Shown here: in pieces, positions 15,064-21,772 of the stretch
Position numbering within the stretch: position 1 is the stretch's first letter
Layout of the letters: the number at the start of each line of letters is the position of its first letter
Assembly (NCBI GenBank): GCA_964352905.1
Contig: CAYGTS010000030.1
Span: 1 to 21,772, forward strand
Reading direction: 5' to 3'
Length of the DNA stretch: 21,772 nt
Source: CAYGTS01 sp964352905
GTDB lineage: Bacteria > Pseudomonadota > Gammaproteobacteria > JAHCLG01
Notes under the pieces: generated by a model
Database searches by the model: none
Told to the model about the DNA's origin: nothing
The model's input: only the letters and a program-made list of their open reading frames with translations
Made by a program: the position numbers and the translations under genes

Positions 15064-15146
15064 TTGTAACTATTCACCCTGTAGAGGGGAACGCCCAAAT
15101 CTGAACGTTCTTGGTAAATTCACAATTAAATTTACTGAATAGTTAC
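15064..15146. repeat. Dispersed hairpin repeat, copy B2
   Basis: TTGTAACTATTCACCCTGTA, then GGGGAACGCCCAAATCTGAACGTTCTT to 15112, matching 17842-17888 almost base for base. GTAACTATTCA (15066-15076) is exactly complementary to TGAATAGTTAC (15136-15146). Inside that, GTAAATT (15114-15120) pairs with AATTTAC (15129-15135), so the unit is about 83 bp with its own terminal repeats. The spacer 15039-15381 otherwise contains only the promoter below. Confidence 0.72.
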
Positions 15147-15284
15147 TTTTACTTTTTATTGGCCCAATTGCTGATGAAGTTTTTCTGGCATGCCTTCATG
15201 CGCTAAAAACAGAAAGACTACCTAATTCCACATCCAACCGCAACTTCTACATAAATATAAAAAAAAATTCAAAAACATGCGGAT

Positions 15285-15312
15285 TTGTTATGTATAAAAT
15301 ATGTGTTATACT
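15285..15312 (+). promoter_or_regulatory. Promoter candidate for the U-box/TPR gene
   Basis: TTGTTA (15285-15290), 16-base spacer, TATACT (15307-15312), in an AT-rich stretch. Predicted start is at about 15319, giving a leader of about 60 bases before the ATG at 15382. The boxes are good, but the AT-rich background raises the chance of coincidence. Confidence 0.5.
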
Positions 15313-15381
15313 GAAAAGCTTATTAGTCAGTCAATTTAACTTTAATCAATTACAATCTAAAAATAATCAAGGGTATCAACA

Positions 15382-17829
15382 ATGGGATCTTATTCGCCTT
15401 CGCCTTCGCCTCGCTATAATCAGCGTGTTATTAATCGGCAGCAAGAAGCAGAACGGCAGCGAGAAGCAGAACGGCAGCGAGAAGCAGAACGGCAGCGAGA
15501 AGCACTGTCGTCGCAAGTTGACCTAGTGCAACTGGCTTGGGAGGGATTAGCTTCTAAAACAGTTCTTGATTTCATACCTGGGCAGAATAGGCTAGCAATA
15601 CAACGCGAAATAAAAAATAGAGAACAAAAGCTTTTAAAAAGTTTCACTGATCAATTTACTTGTGATCAATATTGTTCCCCTGTCATCATATCTACAGGCC
15701 ATACATATAATTACGGTGGAATGGAGCAGTGGATAAAAACGAAACGAGCACGTTCATGCATCAATACTCGCTACCGATTTACGCAAGTTATAACAAACAA
15801 TATGCTCATAGAGTATTTACGTGGAGAGATAGTGAATGAAGCTGTTACTCAGAAAACCGATAGCGCTAACTTGCCGGCGCTGCCTACAAATGTTTGGGCT
15901 CAATTGATTGATCCAGTTTCGAGTCATGAAATGTTTTATCCAGGAATTTTGCTTGATAGTCAGGGTAAAATTATTCCAGGTGCAATTTGTGACAAGAGTA
16001 CTTGGGAGAATTCCCAGTCAAGCGTAAAAGCTAAATACAGTCAAGCAGAAACATGGGTAAAAGATATTGCAACATGCGGCTTTCTAGAAGAACGTCGCAA
16101 ACATGTTGATGAAATAAAGCAGATCGTCAAGCAGCAAGAGTTGGAATTGTACACTGAAGAAGAAGCACTCAAAAGGCAAGCTGCAGAAAGCTCAACTGCA
16201 GAAAGCTCAACTGCAGAAAGCTCAACTGAGGGAGATGCTCATTTTCAAGAATTGCTTAAACAGGCAGAAGAGCATGCTGCTAGAAATGAATTTCCAAGTG
16301 CCAAAGCAACGTTAGAACAAATCCTTAGCAAGTTAAACGATGACAATCCAGTAATTTATTTCAAAGCACAATTTTTATTAGCCACGATATATTATCGCGA
16401 TTCTGATTTTAAACGCGCTAACTCAGCATTATCAACACTTGGAACATTAGTTAACAACGAAGAAATAGACTTATTATCTCGTGTGAAAGTACTTTTTAAA
16501 TTAGGTGAAGCGGCAAGAATTAATAAAGAGTATGTCGACGCTATTGAGTATTATGAAAAAGCTATCAAGCTATCAATTAGCAATCAGTCAACATCTGACA
16601 TAATTAAGAATGCAACTTTGCAGTACTATAAACTTACTAGCCAGGAAAATCAAATTTATGCAAAAAAAGCACTCAATAAAAAAAGAAGAAATGCTAATAA
16701 TAATGATTGTCTACAATCAGAAATTCAAAATTTAACAGATGACGCTAAACAAAACTTAGAAGGGATTTCAGCAAAATACAATGCACAAGCACCTTCATCT
16801 CATAAAGACAAAGTGAACTTAGCTTGCTGTTATGCTGCTTTAGCCTTGGCCAAAGCGCATTTTTTAGGTAAAAATCTTGTTTATTCATACAACTATATTG
16901 AAGAAGCTATTCGATATAAAAATTTAATTAGTGATCTCCCTGCAGATCACGAGACTAAAGAACTTTGTAATAAATTGATTACACAACAAGCGATCATTGC
17001 GTCTGAGATGATGTGTGTTGAAAGTGGCGGAAAACAAATTCAAATACAAGATCACCAAACTGTAGCCGAATTTGTCCGCAAAAATTATACCGCTTTTCAA
17101 ACTCAAAGAAGCTCTTCTAATGAGGCTGATAAAGTTACTTACTATCAAGATAACATAAACAACGCCCTAAGAGAGCTTGATCGGGCCTTATCAAAAGATC
17201 GTTTAAATCGTTCTTTTTTAGTTGCCAAAGCGCAAGGCTTGTTGAGGTTAGGTGATTTTGAACAAGCAGCTAACGTATTAAGCTTTTCTCTCACTATAAG
17301 CCCGAATGACAATAAAGCTAAATTGCTGTTACTCTTTGCTGCTCAAAGAAGCGGTACATTATCGTATAAGCATACGATATCACAAATTCTTGCTGATGAA
17401 GAATTTAAAAAAGAGAATGCAGAAAAAATTCAAGCTTTTTATACAGATTGCAAACAACCAGCAGTTCGGCCTGTGGGGCTTGTTCGTGCAGAGCCACAAA
17501 TGCCCGTAATTCCACAATGGAAAGTACAGCAATTACAACGCATCCAAGAACGGCAAGCAGAGCTTTCGCGGGAGATTCGTGAAGTTGGCTGTTTTACTCC
17601 TTGGCGTCTTAGGCAAGTTAAACAGGAGAAAAGAGACGGTCTATCTCAAATTTATCAAAATGTTTTTCAAAAGGGTTATACCTTTCAAGATGCAATTGTT
17701 GCTGCGAAGGAACAATATCCAGCATTGGATGCGGGGATTATCTCTAAAAGAACAGCGACCTTGCTAGAAGACATTCTCAAGATTGAGCAAGAGCAGAATC
17801 AACAGCAGCACGGACCTTTTAATCGGTAA
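15382..17829 (+). CDS. U-box and TPR repeat protein, probable ubiquitin-ligase effector
   Basis: 815 residues, no signal peptide or membrane segment. The ATG at 15382 follows AAGGG (15369-15373). Residues 20-41 are a charged EAERQR repeat. Residues 88-150 resemble a U-box: FTCDQYCSPVIISTGHTYNY then MEQWIKT and a TNNMLIEYL helix match the PVI.STG.TY...W....N..L pattern. Residues 173-235 (DPVSSHEMFYPGILLDSQG) may be a second, degenerate U-box. A linker with three AESST repeats (268-282) leads into TPR-like helices at about 284-400, 470-520 and 600-645. The C-terminus is rich in Q and E (EQEQNQQQ). U-boxes are eukaryotic E3 domains that bind E2 enzymes, and bacterial ones are mostly secreted effectors (Legionella LubX). 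The ligase role and secretion are inferred. A TPR-only scaffold is the alternative. Confidence 0.68.
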   Translation: MGSYSPSPSPRYNQRVINRQQEAERQREAERQREAERQREALSSQVDLVQLAWEGLASKTVLDFIPGQNRLAIQREIKNREQKLLKSFTDQFTCDQYCSPVIISTGHTYNYGGMEQWIKTKRARSCINTRYRFTQVITNNMLIEYLRGEIVNEAVTQKTDSANLPALPTNVWAQLIDPVSSHEMFYPGILLDSQGKIIPGAICDKSTWENSQSSVKAKYSQAETWVKDIATCGFLEERRKHVDEIKQIVKQQELELYTEEEALKRQAAESSTAESSTAESSTEGDAHFQELLKQAEEHAARNEFPSAKATLEQILSKLNDDNPVIYFKAQFLLATIYYRDSDFKRANSALSTLGTLVNNEEIDLLSRVKVLFKLGEAARINKEYVDAIEYYEKAIKLSISNQSTSDIIKNATLQYYKLTSQENQIYAKKALNKKRRNANNNDCLQSEIQNLTDDAKQNLEGISAKYNAQAPSSHKDKVNLACCYAALALAKAHFLGKNLVYSYNYIEEAIRYKNLISDLPADHETKELCNKLITQQAIIASEMMCVESGGKQIQIQDHQTVAEFVRKNYTAFQTQRSSSNEADKVTYYQDNINNALRELDRALSKDRLNRSFLVAKAQGLLRLGDFEQAANVLSFSLTISPNDNKAKLLLLFAAQRSGTLSYKHTISQILADEEFKKENAEKIQAFYTDCKQPAVRPVGLVRAEPQMPVIPQWKVQQLQRIQERQAELSREIREVGCFTPWRLRQVKQEKRDGLSQIYQNVFQKGYTFQDAIVAAKEQYPALDAGIISKRTATLLEDILKIEQEQNQQQHGPFNR
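15444..15497 (+). repeat. 18-bp tandem repeat, three perfect copies
   Basis: AGAAGCAGAACGGCAGCG repeated at 15444-15461, 15462-15479 and 15480-15497, encoding the six-residue unit EAERQR. Perfect identity suggests recent expansion and possible length variation between strains without frameshift. Confidence 0.95.
16181..16225 (+). repeat. 15-bp tandem repeat, three perfect copies
   Basis: CTGCAGAAAGCTCAA three times in a row, encoding AESST units in the linker between the U-box region and the TPR region. It keeps frame, so copy-number change would only alter linker length. Confidence 0.95.
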
Positions 17830-17841
17830 GTGCTAACTTAT

Positions 17842-17888
17842 TTGTAACTACTCACCCCGTAGCAGGGAACGCCAAATCTGAACGTTCT
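17842..17888. repeat. Dispersed hairpin repeat, copy B3
   Basis: TTGTAACTACTCACCCCGTA then GCAGGGAACGCCAAATCTGAACGTTCT, nearly identical to B2. GAACG and CGTTC can pair. It starts 13 bases after the stop of the U-box gene, in the 205-bp spacer before the next gene. Confidence 0.72.
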
Positions 17889-17963
17889 GATCAATATAAA
17901 GTTAAAGGGGGCGAGCAGATACACTTATTTAAAACAATTGATTATCATGTATTGGTAATGATT

Positions 17964-17993
17964 TTGTTTCAGATAAAAAAATGGCTAGATAAT
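17964..17993 (+). promoter_or_regulatory. Weak promoter candidate for the 1222-residue gene
   Basis: TTGTTT (17964-17969), 18-base spacer, GATAAT (17988-17993), 41 bases before the ATG at 18035. AT-rich surroundings make chance matches likely. If real, the two large genes are separately transcribed. Confidence 0.3.
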
Positions 17994-18034
17994 GATTCTA
18001 TTATTTTTCACAAGCTTTCTTAGAGTTTTTAACA

Positions 18035-21000
18035 ATGCGCAAGATTTTAGCTTATCTAGAACAAAAAACAGAACAAGAATTATCACCGGATCCACTTTAT
18101 GCGTGGATCCGAGCGCCACAGGTAAAAGATCCGCGCCGGCAACTCGATGCCATGATCCCATTGTTGAATTTCGCACTAACATTCCCCTATTACAACAAAA
18201 GATATCTTAAGTGCTCTGAAACAGCCAATGGCAAAAAGCAAGAATATTCAGAACTCATAAGCGCCATTAATAAACACGCAGATGAAGATGCAAATCATGC
18301 TAAATACCTCATTCAAGATATTAAAAATCTTCAGTTAGCAGCAGTATGGCAGCTTACTAAGCCTAGTGATTTGTTGTGGGTTATTTGGAGCTCACCAACC
18401 TTAGATAATGCGAGAGAAATATTGTCTAAGAGAATTTATTCACTTTTAACAAGAGAGCATGAAAATCTGGCTATTCGTTATATACAGATAGAGCAGATTG
18501 AACAAGATGGTTATTATTTATTTTCTGCTTTTAATGAAGCAGTGAACAACATTTATAAAACCTATCATAAAGAATCTTATTATTTTGGCAAACATCATCT
18601 TTCTTTAGAAAGTGGACATGTTAGCAAGAATGAGTTCTTAAGCCTAGATTTGCCTCATGAAACTGAGATTCTTGCGAAAAAAATTATTGATGAAAAGCAT
18701 GAACTTTCAGTTGCCATGAATAAATTAATATATGAGTTCGTAAAAAACAGCGAACATGATGCTGCTGCAGGCAGCAAATTATTAATAGAAAAAGATTACG
18801 CTCTTAGAAGAGTCATAGAGGAAATTAAGCTCAACCAACTCGGCCTTATTGAAAAATTGCAATGGGAGATTTCGCCTAAAAAAGAGAACTGTGATAAAAC
18901 GCTCTATGAAAGATGGCTTTTTCATTATAATCGTTTTAAACAACATCCGCTTGCTGCTTTTTTACAAACAGTAAGCTCACAGCAGTATGAATTTGTGTTG
19001 CGTGTGCTAATGCTGTTTTTTACTAATCGTATGCTGTCCTTGCGATCTTTTCACCTTTTTGATTTAAAGTGCGAAAATGTTAGTCCTAATAACAAGATCT
19101 ATCATGCTTTTACTCGAATAAGGAACATGTTTGCGACACACTCTGCGCTATTTTTTCATGATTGGCAAGCATTAAACCTTGATCAAGAACTTAAATTTCA
19201 GCCGCACACGTTTTTAGATTGGTTATTTTTTGATGAAGATTTTAGCAAAACTGAAATGATTGCAATTCATGAATTTAAACGCATCGCCATTCAAAAGGCA
19301 ACTTGCCCTATTACAAAAATTTGGTGCTACCTTTGTATAAACTTTCAAGCAGCAGCGTTTACTTCCCTCACAAAACCGCTTGCACAAGCGTATCACAAAA
19401 AATATCCCATGCGACGCCCCTTGGTCTATATGGAAGGTATTTTACACCTTTTGTATAAAGATGTTGATCCGAACTGGAATGATAAGAATATTATTTCTGA
19501 TTTACACAGTGAGCAGGTAAGCAATGAAAAAAAAGAGCTTATTTTAGAGATGATGGATCAGTTTAGTGATTATGGTATTCAGCAATGGGATAATGTTTTA
19601 AACTTTCTAAATTCTAAAAAGGCAATATCAAAGTGTTTTTATACAGAGTATGATTATCCTAATCAAAAACAAAATAAACTACCACAAGCTATCGAAAAGT
19701 TTTTATATGATGAGCAAGTCTTGCATGCTAAGGATTTTAAATATCCTTGGCCTGAAGATTCTAGTGTATTCCATGGCGCACTACCGTCTCTTTACCACCC
19801 AGAGAGACGATTACGTTTTCCTTTGCCGTATTATTTAGTACCCGAAGAGAAAATAAGTTATATTCAAGCTGATTCAATCAATGAAAAACTCATAGAGCAG
19901 TTTTGCGTTAAAATAGGCCAAAAAAAATATTATAAGCTATTTGTTCATCCTTGCTCTATGCATTATTATCAATTTCTTAGACGCAATGGCTGCAAGTTAG
20001 TTAATGAAAAAGAAACAGAATTTTTAGCAACGCCAACTTCATCTTATCGTTCATTATTAGTTTGGAACATTAAAAAAACAATGAATAATGACACTGTTTT
20101 TATTGTAAAACTCACGATTGATAAAATCATTTTTATGCAAGATAGAATCCTTGATAATGATGAAATACAAAAAAGCATTCTCATTCAAAGGCTTTGCGAA
20201 GAAATGGAGAACAGGCAGGATCCCACTTCTAAATTTACCGTTTTTCCTGAGGTCGCTGGTGTTTGTCCAGATCAAAATAAACTATCAGATTGTCCTGCAA
20301 AAGTAGGGGGATATATAATTCGTGCCATTCCCAAATCTTTAATGACAGGTGAAAAACGATGGATCCCGTTCCAAGCACTAATTAGTCAACAAAGTAACGG
20401 TGAAAAGCTACTAAAAAAAGTAATTAAAGCATCAGGCCTAAGCGCAGAGAGTTTTTTAAAAGAGTACTTTGTTGATAAATATTTAGCAATGCTTGAAGAA
20501 ACCAGCTTCAAAACGGGAATATTTTTCTTTACACATCTACAAAATTTATTGCTCGAAACAGATGCTGATTTAAAACCAACAGGAAATATTATTGTTCGTG
20601 ATTTGAGCGATGCCTGGTTAGATATATTTTTATCGCTTAGTAATGATTGTTCTTTGCGCTCATTGTTTAATTATAAGCCGCATATCATGCAGTTTGATAA
20701 AAAAATAGGAATTTATATTACTTATCATTTTTATGCCTATAAAGAAATGGCATTTAAACTAATTTTGGCTGATTTAATTAAGTTAGCCGATGATTTTCCG
20801 GCTCATGAGGAACTGTTTTTATCGGAAATCTTAGATATAAAATTTATTGACTTAGTGAATCGTTATTGTGACACAAATCTTGAAATAACGGATCTGCAAT
20901 TTCCAAATACCTTTCCTGAATTACCTATTTATCTTTCAAAGCTCGGTGAGAAAATTGCATTAGCCACTTCGGCGTATATTCCAGCTAATAAGATAGATCT

Positions 21001-21703
21001 TTATCCTAGCCTAAAAATGAGCTTGATTGATGCAATTACGCATGGTTTTTGGTGTGATATTGGGTATTGTTTACCTCAGCAGGTTTCCAATATCAAGTTG
21101 ATAGAAAAGTTTCTGTCAGAATATCAATTTTATGGTGTTAGTAACAGTATTATTGGCCGAGATGAGAATAATTTTATTATAGGGTTCGTGATTTTAAGTA
21201 GGATAGATGGTAAACAGTATCCAGATAATAAAGGGATATTTTTTTGTTATAATATAGCGGCGGATATTTGGCGAGCCTTTCATATTCGAAATTATTGTGA
21301 ATCACTCACTCAGGAAAGAACAATCTCAATTGAATGCGATCCTTGGGTTGAAGAAGATGATTGTGAAATAAAAAAGTGGATTGATAAACAGCTAAAAAAA
21401 ACAGATGTAACTATAGTTCTGATAGGTCAGAATACTGCTGGTCGAAAATATATTAATTACGAAATATTACAAAGTATTAAATTGGGCAAGGGATTATTGG
21501 GGATTTATATTCATAAACTCAGGGATATAAGTGGTGCTACATCTCTTCAAGGGGAAAATCCATTCGATAGTTTTACAGTTATGATTAATGGCAAAAAAAC
21601 TATGTTATCTGATGTGTGTAAGACATACGACTGGTTACAAGATAAAGGGCAAGTAAATATTGGGAAATGGGTTGCTGCTGCAAGAAGTGAAAACAAAAGC
21701 TAA
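18035..21703 (+). CDS. Multidomain protein: haem-oxygenase-like region, IucA/IucC-like NIS synthetase region, C-terminal TIR-like (MTH538/ThsB) domain
   Basis: 1222 residues, no signal peptide. Residues about 35-200 resemble haem-oxygenase-like metal oxidases: HADEDANH at 81-88, IEQIEQDG at 152-159 and YFGKHHLSLESGH at 183-195 could supply Glu/His iron ligands. Residues about 240-590 are helical and unrecognised. Residues 600-900 match NIS siderophore synthetases (IucA/IucC): VHP at 637-639, TSSYRSLL at 668-675, VKL...DR around 691-704, a GGYIIRAIP strand, FFTHLQNLLLETD at 831-843 (HxQN at 834-837) and VRDL at 854-857. Residues 1067-1180 form a TIR-like domain: GIFFCYN, DIWR, WIDKQL, DVTIVLIG (1124-1131), NYEI with Glu1143, GKGLLGIYIHKLRD and NPFD (1175-1178). 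The C-terminal call is strong, the middle good, the N-terminal tentative. The Shine-Dalgarno is weak (AGAG, 18022-18025). Biological role unknown. Confidence 0.72.
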   Translation: MRKILAYLEQKTEQELSPDPLYAWIRAPQVKDPRRQLDAMIPLLNFALTFPYYNKRYLKCSETANGKKQEYSELISAINKHADEDANHAKYLIQDIKNLQLAAVWQLTKPSDLLWVIWSSPTLDNAREILSKRIYSLLTREHENLAIRYIQIEQIEQDGYYLFSAFNEAVNNIYKTYHKESYYFGKHHLSLESGHVSKNEFLSLDLPHETEILAKKIIDEKHELSVAMNKLIYEFVKNSEHDAAAGSKLLIEKDYALRRVIEEIKLNQLGLIEKLQWEISPKKENCDKTLYERWLFHYNRFKQHPLAAFLQTVSSQQYEFVLRVLMLFFTNRMLSLRSFHLFDLKCENVSPNNKIYHAFTRIRNMFATHSALFFHDWQALNLDQELKFQPHTFLDWLFFDEDFSKTEMIAIHEFKRIAIQKATCPITKIWCYLCINFQAAAFTSLTKPLAQAYHKKYPMRRPLVYMEGILHLLYKDVDPNWNDKNIISDLHSEQVSNEKKELILEMMDQFSDYGIQQWDNVLNFLNSKKAISKCFYTEYDYPNQKQNKLPQAIEKFLYDEQVLHAKDFKYPWPEDSSVFHGALPSLYHPERRLRFPLPYYLVPEEKISYIQADSINEKLIEQFCVKIGQKKYYKLFVHPCSMHYYQFLRRNGCKLVNEKETEFLATPTSSYRSLLVWNIKKTMNNDTVFIVKLTIDKIIFMQDRILDNDEIQKSILIQRLCEEMENRQDPTSKFTVFPEVAGVCPDQNKLSDCPAKVGGYIIRAIPKSLMTGEKRWIPFQALISQQSNGEKLLKKVIKASGLSAESFLKEYFVDKYLAMLEETSFKTGIFFFTHLQNLLLETDADLKPTGNIIVRDLSDAWLDIFLSLSNDCSLRSLFNYKPHIMQFDKKIGIYITYHFYAYKEMAFKLILADLIKLADDFPAHEELFLSEILDIKFIDLVNRYCDTNLEITDLQFPNTFPELPIYLSKLGEKIALATSAYIPANKIDLYPSLKMSLIDAITHGFWCDIGYCLPQQVSNIKLIEKFLSEYQFYGVSNSIIGRDENNFIIGFVILSRIDGKQYPDNKGIFFCYNIAADIWRAFHIRNYCESLTQERTISIECDPWVEEDDCEIKKWIDKQLKKTDVTIVLIGQNTAGRKYINYEILQSIKLGKGLLGIYIHKLRDISGATSLQGENPFDSFTVMINGKKTMLSDVCKTYDWLQDKGQVNIGKWVAAARSENKS
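18087..18111 (+). repeat. 9-bp inverted repeat just inside the large gene
   Basis: CGGATCCAC (18087-18095) and GTGGATCCG (18103-18111) form a perfect GC-rich stem with a 7-base loop, about 50 bases downstream of the start codon in otherwise AT-rich sequence. It encodes part of the ordinary reading frame. A stem here could lower translation initiation. Confidence 0.6.
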
Positions 21704-21750
21704 AAGAAAGATATTAGACTCAGTAATTCCCGGCGAGATGTTGAATAACT

Positions 21751-21772
21751 CAAGAACGGTCAGATTTGAGGC
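21751..21772. repeat. Dispersed hairpin repeat, copy B4 (inverted, cut by window end)
   Basis: CAAGAACGGTCAGATTTGAG then GC is the reverse complement of the GCCCAAATCTGAACGTTCTTG core of B2 with small differences. It lies 48 bases after the stop of the 1222-residue gene and continues past the window. Confidence 0.6.

Noticed and set aside
15290..15526. 78-residue frame with a repeated NGSEKQ motif overlapping the U-box gene start
   Set aside because: The repeat is only the 18-bp tandem repeat read in another frame; no ribosome binding site and no family.
18035..21703. Canonical Thoeris defence system
   Set aside because: Only the ThsB-like domain is present, fused to unrelated modules. No ThsA or similar partner is visible in the window.
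18035..21703. Ordinary aerobactin-type siderophore operon
   Set aside because: No N-hydroxylase of IucD type, acetyltransferase, exporter or receptor is seen; the flavoprotein at 13256 is distant and not clearly of that class.

Overview
The window reads as a low-to-moderate GC gammaproteobacterial chromosome. The first 13 kb is the tufB / tRNA-Trp / secE-nusG / rplKAJL / rpoBC block in the usual gammaproteobacterial order. RpoB and RpoC are close to the E. coli proteins in length and motif spacing, and an L10-type autoregulatory leader precedes rplJ. Many dispersed inverted-repeat elements, together with a protein carrying a eukaryote-like U-box, suggest a host-associated or intracellular lineage such as the Legionellales. 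That placement is inference, not proof.

Layout. 1-1202: tail of an EF-Tu gene with its terminator, tRNA-Trp(CCA), secE and nusG. 1203-1540: repeat-filled spacer. 1541-2679: rplK-rplA, ending in a strong terminator that overlaps a promoter. 2729-3989: new transcription unit with the L10 leader, rplJ, rplL and an attenuator-like terminator. 4126-12913: rpoB and rpoC, separated by two tandem copies of a palindromic element; a 100-N assembly gap lies inside the first copy. 12914-13255: more copies of the same family. Here rpoC is not followed by rpsL-rpsG-fusA as in many relatives, so the str operon lies elsewhere.

13256-21772 is accessory. It holds a flavin/NAD(P)-type oxidoreductase, a 204-bp MITE-like element with 20-bp terminal inverted repeats and a perfect 10-bp target-site duplication, and a GlcG/HbpS-family protein on the minus strand. 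Two large genes follow. The first encodes an 815-residue U-box + TPR protein that looks like a translocated ubiquitin-ligase effector. The second encodes a 1222-residue protein whose sequence suggests three stacked modules: an N-terminal haem-oxygenase-like (diiron) region, a central IucA/IucC-like NIS siderophore-synthetase region, and a C-terminal MTH538/ThsB-type TIR-like domain. Copies of one dispersed hairpin repeat lie before, between and after these two genes.

The most unusual object is the 18035-21703 gene. I know of no described protein with this domain combination. Neither partner of a canonical Thoeris system (ThsA) nor other siderophore genes are visible here, so its role (metallophore-like metabolite synthesis, NAD-linked toxin or defence, or secreted effector) is open.
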